Assembly: GCA_947581855.1 (NCBI GenBank)
Contig: CANPVZ010000002.1
Span: forward strand, 1 to 64,000
DNA: 64,000 nt
Source: an uncultured Phocaeicola sp.
GTDB lineage: Bacteria; Bacteroidota; Bacteroidia; Bacteroidales; Bacteroidaceae
Reading direction: 5' to 3'
Positions 16,258-25,323 of this stretch are shown one piece after another; the stretch's first letter is position 1, and every line of letters starts with the position of its first letter. The notes under the pieces were generated by a model, which had not been told where the DNA came from, did no database searches, and saw only the letters and a list, made by a program, of their open reading frames with translations. Both the position numbers and the translations under genes were made by a program.

Positions 16258-18963
16258 TTAGAAATTAACTTTTAACCTTACGTTATAAGTACGTCCGAAA
16301 TTGTAAAAACAGTAAATGGTCTCGGCTGTAGCCACTCCACTAGTCGGATTGTAAGCTTTACCGATGTATTGATAATTGAACAGATTGTTAACATTTCCAC
16401 TCAAAGTAGCTTTGAGTCCACCAAAATCGAACGTATACGAACCATTAATATCGACCGTACTTCCGGCAGGAACTCTCCAAGGTTGTTCCACAGTAGTCGT
16501 TTTGCCCAAGCTCAGATTTTGTCCATTCAATGAATAGTAAGCGTAATTTCGTCCTTCGAATGTCCAATCCGCACCGAAGCGTAAGGCTTTTGAAAGTTTC
16601 AATGTTGCACCCAAAGCTGCAGTTGTTTGTGCCGAACCACCCACGCGAATGCCTTTTAAATTGATGGTAGCCCAAGCATGATCTTCAGCCCCTATTTGAG
16701 TAACGTTTCCGGCTTGGGTAAGCGCCTGCCCGTATTCATTATACGCATAACCGGTAGCATTGCTGTCCCACGACCAGTCACCTAACGAAAGCATACCGTT
16801 CAACTCCAACCAAGGAAGGACTTTAGCCCGTGCTTCCAGTTCTACACCTTGGTGCAAAGCGTTCACGCCGGTCATATTCATATTATAGGGTGTGCCGTCA
16901 TTCATTGTTCCCGATTTGGTCATTGCTTTATCGAGCCACTTAGTATAGTATACATTCAACTTTACATCCAGCCAACTTGCACGGAATCCGTAACCGCCTT
17001 CTACCGAAAATATCTTTTCATTCTTTGCATCGGGATTGGTGGCATTGCTGGTGGTGCTGTTCATAAACGCACCGTAAGCAAACATCGGCGCACGACTGAT
17101 GTAACCTATGTTCACAAACACATTATGATTATCGTTTAAGTTGTAGTTGGCACCCCCTTTAACTGTAAAGCCCCAGAAATCGAGTCTGTCTGACTTAGCA
17201 TGAGCCGCATCATAATAAAAACGGTCATAACGATCGTATGAAGTATTTGATACCGAACCTGCTATAAACGAAGTCAATTTATCTTTGCTATATTCGCCTT
17301 GGAAGAAGACTCCTCCGTTCCATACATGGCTGTCGTAATCACGGTAAACCACATCACCTACGCCCAACTTTTCGTTCACCCATTGAGGATTCAGCGCATT
17401 TTTATTATTTTCCGCACTGACTTTGCCACGAGTGGAATCAATGAAATAATCCCCGCTATACAAATCACTGATTTCATTAGTATGCGTACCCTTATAATAA
17501 CGGAAATCAATACCTCCGTAAAAGTCGATATCCTTTCCAATCTTTGTTGTATAAGTAGAAAGCACTCCATACCAGTCATGATAGTTCTTGCTTTTGGTCA
17601 TCACCATCATAGACCCATAATCACTGGCAGCATTGATATCCTCAATGGCTCCGTAATCAAAAGTTCCATCCGGTTTACGATAAGTATCGTACAAAGTTCC
17701 GCGATAACCTGGATACCATGACTGATAACTGTAACCGAAATTTTCGTTACCCTGTCCCGAATAGCCGTAACCACGTCCTATGGAAGTATACAATGCTGTA
17801 GAAAGCGAGCTTTTATCGTTGATTTCCCACGTGTGATTCAAAGAAATCTGAGGTTTGTGATATACATTATATTCGGAAGTACGGCGTTGCCCATTGTTAT
17901 CAAAACCATAAGAAGCATTATACTTGTAATTTTCCACTCCGTATTTACGCTCTACCTCCTGCCATCCGGCAATGGTGAGCGCACCGTTATTCTTCCGTTG
18001 GTAGTGTTCCTGAGGCGCGCCAAAAGCCGTAAGAGTCAACTGGTGTTTGTCATTCAAACGTTTGGTAATGCCGATAAAGTAGTTATAGTCTTCAAAGTCG
18101 CCACCTTGAATGTACCCGTTTCCCCAATATTTACCGCCTAACAAGGTCAGCGCCCATCCGCTTTCACTCATTCCGGTAGAAATAGAGAAAAGCAATTTGT
18201 TTGAATTGTCGTTCCCCATCGAGTAAGAAATGAAACCTCCTTTTTTCGCTTCGGCAGCCTTCGTAACGATATTAATAGTACCTCCAACCGAAGGCGCTGC
18301 TACTTTGGAAGCTCCCAGTCCGCGCTGGGTCTGCACTGTACGTGCTACATCATAAAGTCCGCTCCAATTGCTCCAATAAACACTTCCTGTCTCCATATCG
18401 TTCATTGGCACACCATTCACCATGGTAGCGATGTTGCTGTTATCGAAACCACGCATCCAGATTTCAGAGTCGCCATGTCCTCCTCCCTCTTTGTTGGCAT
18501 GTACACCTGGAGTACCTTTCAGGATTTCAGGAAATTCCTGTGTACCCATCTTCTCTTCAAGGAAGACCGGGTCGAGGCTTGACATGGCAACCGGTGTTTT
18601 CCGCGCTACGGCAATCTGGCTAGTAATTACCACATCACCTAACAGCACAGCGTCAACTTTCATTGGAATAATACCTAAATCGATCTTATTTCCTACTTTT
18701 GATACTTTCAGTTCATGGTCTTTATAACCTACATAAGAAAATTTCAACAGAGGTTTCTGCTTAGGAGAGTTAAGGGAGAAATTCCCGTCAAGATCTGTCA
18801 CAGCTCCCACATTAGTACCGTCTACTCTTACAGACGCACCAATAAGTGGTTCTTCTGTATCCGCATCCACTAATTTACCTTTTATTGTTTGCGCAATAGT
18901 TAAGGTTACGCTACACAGCCATATCAGTGCTGCCATAGCTAAGAATCGTTTTTTATCAGACAT
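16258..18963 (-). CDS. TonB-dependent outer-membrane receptor with carboxypeptidase-like N-terminal domain
   Basis: This 901-residue active transporter of the outer membrane has a signal peptide (1-24, ending TIAQ), a CarboxypepD_reg-like domain (KGKLVDADTEEPLIGASVRV..VGYK), a plug domain (about 110-235, with GVHANKEGGGHGDSEIWMRGFD and GGTINIVTK) and a beta-barrel ending in a terminal aromatic strand (YNVRLKVNF). It lacks the longer SusC features and has no SusD next to it, so it belongs to the receptors that work with other lipoproteins. It is first in a unit with a large lipoprotein and a nuclease. A consensus -7 element lies only eight bases before the annotated ATG, so translation may begin at Met10 (MAALIWLCS). 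Met10 would keep a usable signal peptide. Confidence 0.9.
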   Translation of the reverse strand: MSDKKRFLAMAALIWLCSVTLTIAQTIKGKLVDADTEEPLIGASVRVDGTNVGAVTDLDGNFSLNSPKQKPLLKFSYVGYKDHELKVSKVGNKIDLGIIPMKVDAVLLGDVVITSQIAVARKTPVAMSSLDPVFLEEKMGTQEFPEILKGTPGVHANKEGGGHGDSEIWMRGFDNSNIATMVNGVPMNDMETGSVYWSNWSGLYDVARTVQTQRGLGASKVAAPSVGGTINIVTKAAEAKKGGFISYSMGNDNSNKLLFSISTGMSESGWALTLLGGKYWGNGYIQGGDFEDYNYFIGITKRLNDKHQLTLTAFGAPQEHYQRKNNGALTIAGWQEVERKYGVENYKYNASYGFDNNGQRRTSEYNVYHKPQISLNHTWEINDKSSLSTALYTSIGRGYGYSGQGNENFGYSYQSWYPGYRGTLYDTYRKPDGTFDYGAIEDINAASDYGSMMVMTKSKNYHDWYGVLSTYTTKIGKDIDFYGGIDFRYYKGTHTNEISDLYSGDYFIDSTRGKVSAENNKNALNPQWVNEKLGVGDVVYRDYDSHVWNGGVFFQGEYSKDKLTSFIAGSVSNTSYDRYDRFYYDAAHAKSDRLDFWGFTVKGGANYNLNDNHNVFVNIGYISRAPMFAYGAFMNSTTSNATNPDAKNEKIFSVEGGYGFRASWLDVKLNVYYTKWLDKAMTKSGTMNDGTPYNMNMTGVNALHQGVELEARAKVLPWLELNGMLSLGDWSWDSNATGYAYNEYGQALTQAGNVTQIGAEDHAWATINLKGIRVGGSAQTTAALGATLKLSKALRFGADWTFEGRNYAYYSLNGQNLSLGKTTTVEQPWRVPAGSTVDINGSYTFDFGGLKATLSGNVNNLFNYQYIGKAYNPTSGVATAETIYCFYNFGRTYNVRLKVNF

Positions 18964-18971
18964 AAAAATTG

Positions 18972-18979
18972 CAAAAATA
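18972..18979 (-). promoter_or_regulatory. -7 element of the TonB-dependent receptor operon
   Basis: TATTTTTG on the minus strand ends eight bases from the first ATG, which predicts a nearly leaderless transcript or an internal start. About 120 bases further upstream is the perfect palindrome AAAACAAA-CA-TTTGTTTT (19097-19114), a possible operator. The remainder of 18964-19513 holds only the terminator near 19414. Confidence 0.5.
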
Positions 18980-19407
18980 GTTTATATTTATTTTTCGTAA
19001 AACCAAGAATCTCTTCTCTAACGTCTATTACAAAACCGTTACATTTACTTTCCACTCTTGCATATCATCTGTAGAGCTGACTAGGGATTTCAAAGAAAAA
19101 CAAACATTTGTTTTGTGTGTTTCTTTAACTTCCATTAAGTTCTTCTCTAATAGTGTGTTTCCTCACAAATGTTTTTACCTTCTCTTTTTCAGGCCATTAG
19201 GCTGGCTCTTATCACGAATAAATGACTACTTCACCCCTAATCAAGCAAATCTTTTTTTAAAGGTATATCACATTTGCGCAGTAAATATATCCATTTTACA
19301 TGAAACTTCACCATTTTTACCTAACTATTTTAATTTTCTGTTAACGTAAGTTCTGCGGCATATATAGTAAGGGTTCAGAAAAGAACCCATTTCTGAAGGT
19401 TATATAA

Positions 19408-19446
19408 TATAAAAACCGGAACACCATCAGGTAAATTCCGGTTATT
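19408..19446 (-). terminator. Terminator of the DUF3256 gene
   Basis: AACCGGAA (19414-19421) and TTCCGGTT (19436-19443) pair. On the minus strand the stem runs into TTTTTATATT. A second small hairpin, GGGTTC-AGAAAA-GAACCC, lies just beyond at 19371-19388. Confidence 0.75.
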
Positions 19447-19513
19447 TCAGAGATCCGAATCGATCCACTGTCCCATAAGAAGGGAAAGAAAATATTAACA
19501 ATAAGTTCTTATT

Positions 19514-20158
19514 TTATTCCGCCAACACAAACTTCCCTCCCGCCCACTTATATCGGAGAGGTGATTTACGGATATACTCTTTGAGCTTCTCCGCTGTCTC
19601 TTTTCGTACGAAGTCTATGGTAGTATAGGTAAAAGCGAGGGATGTATCATCCGGCGATAAAGTTGCTTTCAAGAAAGTCAAATCAGCTTCTCTCCGTAAA
19701 GTTGCCAAACTATCGGCATGCAGAGAATCAATTGGAAGATAAAATGAATCGGCAACCGGTAGCTGCATATACTCACCTTTAGTCAACGGTTGCCAGTCGG
19801 CAGTATAAAACTCAATTTTACTGTCGCAAACCGGAGCACATACCGTATGTACAAAGCATATCAATTTCGTTGAATCGTTAACAGGCAGCAACTTCATTTC
19901 CCATGAACTTTGCGGAGTTGCTTGCAAAAACAGATAATCTTTAGTCAAAGATTTCAACTCCGATTGACGGCCATAACGATTGGTTACTTGCGCCTTCATA
20001 TCACTTGCCAGAAAATCAACGCAATCGGCGCGGTTTACTTTTGTAAGTAGTCCGGACAGCGAATCCGGCATATTCACAAACACATCTTTCATCTCTTGCG
20101 CCCTAAGTCCGCCGCTGCATAGGATACAAGCAACCATGCCCAATATAATCTTTTTCAT
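19514..20158 (-). CDS. DUF3256 family secreted protein
   Basis: The 214-residue protein has a signal peptide (MKKIILGMVACILCSGGLRA). The body fits DUF3256: MKDVFVNMPDSLSGLLTKVNRADCVDFL near the N-terminus, a repeat of short strands (KSLTKDYLFLQATPQSSWEMKLLP), a pair of Cys in HTVCAPVCDSKIEFY that could form a disulfide, and a C-terminal FVRKETAEKLKEYI helix. The function of the family is not known. It is probably periplasmic. The start lies 10 bases after the stop of the EamA transporter gene on the same strand, so the two are likely co-transcribed. Confidence 0.7.
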   Translation of the reverse strand: MKKIILGMVACILCSGGLRAQEMKDVFVNMPDSLSGLLTKVNRADCVDFLASDMKAQVTNRYGRQSELKSLTKDYLFLQATPQSSWEMKLLPVNDSTKLICFVHTVCAPVCDSKIEFYTADWQPLTKGEYMQLPVADSFYLPIDSLHADSLATLRREADLTFLKATLSPDDTSLAFTYTTIDFVRKETAEKLKEYIRKSPLRYKWAGGKFVLAE

Positions 20159-20168
20159 TCTTCTCTAT

Positions 20169-21089
20169 TTATTTCGACCCCAAATATAAGAATATCATTC
20201 CTATTAACACCAAAATTAAATCTACTGCTTTACTCTTTAAGTTCTTTTCACGGAAGAACATGGCACCACACAAGAATGAAACAACTACACTGCCCCGCCG
20301 AATCATTGAAACGATGGAAATCATGGCTCCGTCAAGACTCAGAGCATAAAAATAGACGAAATCGGCGGCCGACAAGAATATAGAAATTAAAATAATACAC
20401 CAGTCCCACCGAAATGCTGTGGTAGTATTTCTTTTCGGATACCATAAAAACGCCATCACCGCTCCCATCATGAAGAACTGATAGATGTTATACCATGACT
20501 GGACAATCATCCGGTCGAGCCCGATGCCGCCTTCGCTTGCAGGAGCCATCAAATACTTATCATAAAGCCCGCTCACGGCACCAAGCATCGAAGCCAACAC
20601 CACAAAATAGATATATTTATCATGCTTAAAATCTATTCCCTCTTTCTTACCCGATTTACTAAGCATAAAAAAAGAGATGACAGCCAACATGACACCTATC
20701 CACTGATAAAGATTCAACCGTTCGCCGAATACAATCAGTGCTCCAACCAATACCATCACCGGACGGGTGGCATTAATCGGGCCGACAATAGTAATAGGCA
20801 AATGTTTCATTCCGAAATAACCGAAGGTCCACGAAGAGAGTACAATAATCGATTTCAGCAATACGTATTTATGCACTTCCCATCCAGCCTCCGGGACATA
20901 GAAAATGCTCCCCTCAAGCGGACTGGTTTCCGGAAGAGAAAACAGAATAAACGGAAGAAAGATTAAACTCGAAAAAAGTGTATTCAGAAAAAGTACCGGA
21001 ATTACGGCATTGTTATCTAACGAACGTTTTTTAAATACATCATAAAAGCCTAATAAAGCTGCCGACAGGAAAGCATATAGTAACCACAT
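20169..21089 (-). CDS. EamA/DMT-family transporter
   Basis: The 306-residue protein has ten predicted membrane segments in two halves of five, the arrangement of the drug/metabolite transporter superfamily. The first half contains FGYFGMKHLPITIVGPINATRPVMVLVGALIVFGERLNLYQWIGVMLAV, the second has the matching LSLDGAMISIVSMIRRGSVVVSFLCGAMFFREKNLKSKAVDL. Both end with the typical ERL / REK and a following helix. The substrate is not evident. It is first in a unit with the DUF3256 gene and has a consensus -7 element at 21127-21134. Confidence 0.85.
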   Translation of the reverse strand: MWLLYAFLSAALLGFYDVFKKRSLDNNAVIPVLFLNTLFSSLIFLPFILFSLPETSPLEGSIFYVPEAGWEVHKYVLLKSIIVLSSWTFGYFGMKHLPITIVGPINATRPVMVLVGALIVFGERLNLYQWIGVMLAVISFFMLSKSGKKEGIDFKHDKYIYFVVLASMLGAVSGLYDKYLMAPASEGGIGLDRMIVQSWYNIYQFFMMGAVMAFLWYPKRNTTTAFRWDWCIILISIFLSAADFVYFYALSLDGAMISIVSMIRRGSVVVSFLCGAMFFREKNLKSKAVDLILVLIGMIFLYLGSK

Positions 21090-21126
21090 ATCCTCTTAAC
21101 TTAAATCATTTTACCTTTTGAGGTTG

Positions 21127-21134
21127 CAAAGATA
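21127..21134 (-). promoter_or_regulatory. -7 element of the EamA transporter operon
   Basis: TATCTTTG on the minus strand, 38 bases before the start at 21089. Confidence 0.6.
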
Positions 21135-21288
21135 CGCATTTTTTAAATCGATACCATAGCGCTTACTATATTCTTCGCAATGCCCGTTATTCTTCGGACG
21201 GCTAAGTAAAACTATTTCCTTTCGTCAAGATAAAAGTTCGAATTGCCGGTTCAATCTTATTATAAGACAGAACGCTTCCTGTAACTCT

Positions 21289-21464
21289 TAATATGGTGAG
21301 GCATAACGAATAATGTGGCGGGACGCAACTAATAATATGGTGTTTCTTCAAATACGCTTCACTGCGTTAGGAGATAGAGCTGTCTACGTCGTGAGGTTGC
21401 GCTGTCTACGTCACAAGCTAGAACTATCTACGTGGGGAGGTTGCGCTATCTACGTTATCATCGT
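21289..21464 (+). repeat. 22-bp tandem array, eight registers
   Basis: The sequence can be cut into eight consecutive 22-base units. The first three begin TAAT(A/G)TGG, the fourth is degenerate, and the last four (from 21377) carry CTACGT at a fixed position, with units 5 and 7 alike (GAGGTT ending) and units 6 and 8 alike (GCGCT.TCTACGT start). The alternation gives a 44-bp higher-order period as in the array at 11970. It lies between the ABC-F terminator and the EamA promoter, with no coding frame. Confidence 0.8.
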
Positions 21465-21483
21465 ATATAGAGACAAAATGTAA

Positions 21484-21520
21484 AGTTTAACGGGGACTTA
21501 TTTCCAAGCCCCGTTTCCTA
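21484..21520 (-). terminator. Terminator of the ABC-F gene
   Basis: AACGGGG (21489-21495) pairs with CCCCGTT (21509-21515) just past the ABC-F stop codon. Confidence 0.65.
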
Positions 21521-21533
21521 TTTTTTATATAGT

Positions 21534-23174
21534 TCAATTGGATTTCTTCTCCAATTCTTGCAAGGATTCCATCTTCTTGGTTTCCAAGAATTCATAGATA
21601 CCGCAAAGATGTTCGCGTACACGTTGATGACCGAACTCATAGACTTTCGTTACCAAACCATCTAAAAAGTCACGGTCATGCGAAACAACGATCAGCGTAC
21701 CGTCAAAATCCAATAACGCCTGTTTCAGAATATCTTTGGTCTTCATATCCAGGTGGTTGGTAGGCTCGTCAAGAATCAACAGGTTAACGGGCTCTAGCAG
21801 TAACTTAATCATGGCCAGGCGGGTACGTTCACCTCCGGAAAGAACCTTCACTTTCTTTGTACTCTCTTCGCCGCCGAACATGAAAGCACCGAGCAAGTCG
21901 CGTATTTTATTGCGGATATCCCCTTTTGCCACATCATCGATAGTCTGGAACACGGTCAGGTTTTCATCCAACAAAGAAGCTTGGTTTTGGGCAAAGTAAC
22001 CAATCTGTACGTTATGTCCCAACGTCAATGTTCCCTCATGTTCTATCTCGTTCATGATACACTTCACCAAGGTCGATTTACCCTCACCGTTCCGTCCGAC
22101 AAAAGCCACTTTATCGCCACGTTCGATGGTCAGCGATGCATTCTTGAACACGACATGGTCGCCATAAGCCTTGCCTACCCCTTCCATAATTACGGGATAG
22201 TTGCCGCTACGGGGCGAAGGCGGGAATTTCAGCCGCAAAGCTGACGTATCTTCTTCATCCACCTCCACAAGTTCCAGCTTTTCCAGCATCTTCACCCGGC
22301 TCTGCACTTGCAGGGTTTTACTGTAAGTACCCTTGAAGCGTTCGATAAAGTCCTTCGTTTCCTGAATCATCTTCTGCTGGTCTTCATACTGTTTTTGCTG
22401 CTGTTCCCGGCGTTCTTTGCGAAGTTGCAGATATTGCGAATAGTTCACCTTATAATCATAGATGCGTCCCATAGTTACCTCGATAGTACGGGTAGTGATG
22501 TTGTCGACAAACTTGCGGTCGTGACTGATAACCATCACTGCCTTACCATTATTAATAAGGAAATCCTCCAGCCATTGGATAGACTCGATATCCAAGTGAT
22601 TAGTCGGCTCATCGAGCAACAGCACATCCGGATTCTGCAACAACAATTTGGCCAGTTCGATACGCATTCGCCATCCGCCGCTGAAATCGCTTGTCTGACG
22701 ATTAAAATCAGTACGTTCAAAACCTAATCCGAGTAATGTTTTCTCCACATCTTCTTCGAAATGAGTAAGGTCTATAGCATAAAACTTCTCACTCATAGAA
22801 GCCACTTTCTCGATAAGTTCCATATACGAATCGCTTTCGTAATCAGTACGTTCCGCCAATTCCTTGTTCATCTGTTCTATCTCGGCCTCCATAGCATGCA
22901 GATGGGAAAAAGCCTGCGAAGCTTCTTCAAATACCGTCCGCCCGTCTTCCGTCATCAAATGTTGCGGAAGATAAGCTATCACGCAGTCCTTCGGAGCAGA
23001 AACTTTTCCGCGCGTAGGTTGGCGCACGCCTGCCAGAATCTTAAGCAAAGTACTTTTACCCGCTCCGTTCTTTCCCATCAGGGCGATACGGTCTTTCTCG
23101 TTAATTACAAAGGATATATCGCTAAAAAGTGTGGTTCCGCCGAATTCAACGGCAAGGCCATCTATTGAAATCAT
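21534..23174 (-). CDS. ABC-F family ATPase
   Basis: The 546-residue soluble protein has two ATP-binding cassettes and no membrane segments. Walker A motifs are GKNGAGKST (34-42) and GRNGEGKST. Signature motifs are SGGWRMRIELAKLL and LSGGERTRLAMIKLL, and the Walker B regions are VLLLDEPTNHLD and LLILDEPTNHLD. Between the domains is the charged linker (about 240-300, KERREQQQKQYEDQQKM). ABC-F proteins bind the ribosome and relieve stalled states. The general type here is like E. coli YbiT, a housekeeping form, rather than a recognised antibiotic-protection protein, though this cannot be excluded by reading. It is followed by a terminator and the 22-bp array. Confidence 0.9.
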   Translation of the reverse strand: MISIDGLAVEFGGTTLFSDISFVINEKDRIALMGKNGAGKSTLLKILAGVRQPTRGKVSAPKDCVIAYLPQHLMTEDGRTVFEEASQAFSHLHAMEAEIEQMNKELAERTDYESDSYMELIEKVASMSEKFYAIDLTHFEEDVEKTLLGLGFERTDFNRQTSDFSGGWRMRIELAKLLLQNPDVLLLDEPTNHLDIESIQWLEDFLINNGKAVMVISHDRKFVDNITTRTIEVTMGRIYDYKVNYSQYLQLRKERREQQQKQYEDQQKMIQETKDFIERFKGTYSKTLQVQSRVKMLEKLELVEVDEEDTSALRLKFPPSPRSGNYPVIMEGVGKAYGDHVVFKNASLTIERGDKVAFVGRNGEGKSTLVKCIMNEIEHEGTLTLGHNVQIGYFAQNQASLLDENLTVFQTIDDVAKGDIRNKIRDLLGAFMFGGEESTKKVKVLSGGERTRLAMIKLLLEPVNLLILDEPTNHLDMKTKDILKQALLDFDGTLIVVSHDRDFLDGLVTKVYEFGHQRVREHLCGIYEFLETKKMESLQELEKKSN

Positions 23175-23343
23175 ATTTAATTAAGAATTTTATTAAGTTA
23201 ATTCCGGAGAACTAAAGAAGCGTTTCTTCCGAAGCGACAAAAAAAGAGAAAGTTGGAAATTGATGCCGGAACATGCCTTGCCGATAACCATATCCGCATA
23301 GGAAATATCCAGCTTTCAATCTTCAACTTCCCGTTAAGCAATA

Positions 23344-25014
23344 TCAGTTTGCTAATATCAGAATCAATAATTGTGCGGTAAGAATACGCAGGAACATTGA
23401 CAACGGATATACCGTAGAATATCCCACCGCCGGGGCATCGTTTCCAGCCGTTTGATTTGAATAAGCCAAAGCGGGAGGGTCTGTATTGCTACCGGCAATC
23501 AGTCCCATTAACGTAAAATAGTTGAGTTTATACCGCAAACGCGCTATGGTTCCCATAATAAGCAACGGGAGCACGGTAATGAGGAAACCGCATCCGACAT
23601 AAAGCAACCCGTCTCCTTCTACCACCGTCTGCACAAAGTTGCCGCCGGCCTTGATACCGACACTTGCAAGAAACAGCACTATACCTATTTCACGCAACAT
23701 CAGGTTTGCACTCATCGTGGTATACGTAACCAATTTCACTTTATATCCGAATCGGCCGATAAGGATCGCAACAATCAACGGACCGCCGGCCAAACCCAGC
23801 TTCACCGGAGTCGGCATGCCCGGAACCATTATCGGCAAACTGCCGAACAATATCCCCACAAAGATACCGACAAAAATAGTAACGATATTCGGATGATCAA
23901 GACGTTTCAATGAGTTACCCATCTTAGCCGCCACACGCTCTACCGCATCTTGCGGACCTACCACCATTACACGGTCGCCCACTTGAAGCGTCAGATTACG
24001 GTTGGCGAATAAATCCATACCGGAACGATTAACACGGGTTACATTCACCCCATACATACTGCTAAAATGCATCTCACCCAATGTTTTACCATTCATATTC
24101 GACTGAGTTACCAAAATACGACGCGATACCATCGGAGTGTCCTGCTTTTCCCAATCTACCTCGATTTTCGGTCCGATAAAAGCAATAATAGCTTCCGCAT
24201 CATCTTCGGCGCACACAATAAACAACTGGTCTCCCATGTGAAATACCGTATCGGCACGCGGAATACTTACATGCCCATGCTGAAGGATACGTGAACAAAC
24301 AAATTCTCGTCCCAAGAAATTCTTTACCTGCAACAATGTTTTTCCTTCCAGCGCATCATTGTGCATTTCCAAATGCATCATATGAGGCTTCATGTGGGGA
24401 TTTGCCGCCTCTTCATCTTGAAGCTGTTCCTCTTCTTTCCTAAAATTCACCCGGCATATATAACGTATAGCAATAATAGAACCTATTATACCGATAACGC
24501 CTAACGGGTAAGCACAGGCATATCCCATAGCAATCTCCGGTCCATTGTACTGCAACTGACTCAACGCCTCGTTGGCAGCACCAAGTCCGGGCGTATTGGT
24601 AACCGCACCGCAAAGGATACCCACCATCATTGACATCTCCACCCGTCCTCCAAGAGAATAATACAGCACAAGCGCTACTGCAATATTCAGCACAACAATG
24701 CCTACGGCGATCATATTCATGGTAATACCTCCTTTCTTAAACGAAGAGAAGAAAGAGGGCCCCACCTGCAAACCGATACAGAACACAAATAAAATCAATC
24801 CGAAATCCTGTATAAAATTCAAGATAGCCCCATTCCCGGTAAACCCGAAATGACCGGCCAAAATGCCGGCAAACAAAACAAAGGTAACTCCCAGAGAGAC
24901 ACCGAATACTTTAATTTTTCCCAACAACACTCCCACCGCTATTACAAATGAATAAAGCAACACAATGTGCGCGATAGAGTTTTCATCAAATAACAGACTT
25001 TGCAACCAATCCAT
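23344..25014 (-). CDS. AAE-family putative transporter (aspartate:alanine exchanger type) with TrkA-C domains
   Basis: The chain of 556 residues from Met at 25014 has an N-terminal set of membrane helices, two soluble RCK/TrkA-C domains (about 200-370, with [21 protein letters not shown] and [13 protein letters not shown]) and a C-terminal set of helices. This is the YidE/YbjL duplication layout of aspartate-alanine antiporter-like proteins. Conserved [13 protein letters not shown]-type sequence ([13 protein letters not shown]) is present near the C-terminus, and the first half has the matching [14 protein letters not shown]. The substrate is unknown. I chose the start at 25014 rather than an upstream TTG at 25050: that TTG falls inside the -7 promoter element at 25048-25055, and the ATG at 25014 has GAAGG just before it. 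It is probably monocistronic. Confidence 0.85.
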   Translation of the reverse strand: MDWLQSLLFDENSIAHIVLLYSFVIAVGVLLGKIKVFGVSLGVTFVLFAGILAGHFGFTGNGAILNFIQDFGLILFVFCIGLQVGPSFFSSFKKGGITMNMIAVGIVVLNIAVALVLYYSLGGRVEMSMMVGILCGAVTNTPGLGAANEALSQLQYNGPEIAMGYACAYPLGVIGIIGSIIAIRYICRVNFRKEEEQLQDEEAANPHMKPHMMHLEMHNDALEGKTLLQVKNFLGREFVCSRILQHGHVSIPRADTVFHMGDQLFIVCAEDDAEAIIAFIGPKIEVDWEKQDTPMVSRRILVTQSNMNGKTLGEMHFSSMYGVNVTRVNRSGMDLFANRNLTLQVGDRVMVVGPQDAVERVAAKMGNSLKRLDHPNIVTIFVGIFVGILFGSLPIMVPGMPTPVKLGLAGGPLIVAILIGRFGYKVKLVTYTTMSANLMLREIGIVLFLASVGIKAGGNFVQTVVEGDGLLYVGCGFLITVLPLLIMGTIARLRYKLNYFTLMGLIAGSNTDPPALAYSNQTAGNDAPAVGYSTVYPLSMFLRILTAQLLILILAN

Positions 25015-25047
25015 ACCTTCAATTAATAGTTTTTTGTAATTAGGCTG

Positions 25048-25055
25048 CAAAATTA
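25048..25055 (-). promoter_or_regulatory. -7 element that fixes the start of the AAE transporter
   Basis: TAATTTTG on the minus strand. Transcription would begin about 27 bases before the ATG at 25014, so the longer reading frame cannot be translated from this promoter. Confidence 0.55.
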
Positions 25056-25240
25056 GTTATTTATGCAATTTTAAACCAATATTTAAGGTAATAAATTTAA
25101 TCCGTCGCAAGTATTGAAGGCAAAAGAGGAAAATAACCTTTTGCCACTCCGACTTTGCAACCAATAGGGTCAGCTTTGTTCACTCTTGACAAAACGACAC
25201 TTCGAGGCCCGAACACAACCTAAAAAATCACTAAAATTAG

Positions 25241-25270
25241 TTTGAGTTCACAGAGAATTACATATCTTTG
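25241..25270 (+). promoter_or_regulatory. Promoter of mutAB (-33 TTTG, -7 TATCTTTG)
   Basis: TTTG at 25241-25244 and TATCTTTG at 25263-25270 are 18 bases apart, an exact match to the Bacteroidales housekeeping promoter. The leader is about 47 bases. Confidence 0.75.
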
Positions 25271-25323
25271 CGTGATTATAAACAAAATACCGACATTTTA
25301 TTAATCTTAATGTATAATAAACT

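Noticed and set aside
25015-25050. Longer AAE transporter from TTG at 25050
   Set aside because: The codon overlaps the -7 promoter element, so it would not be transcribed.
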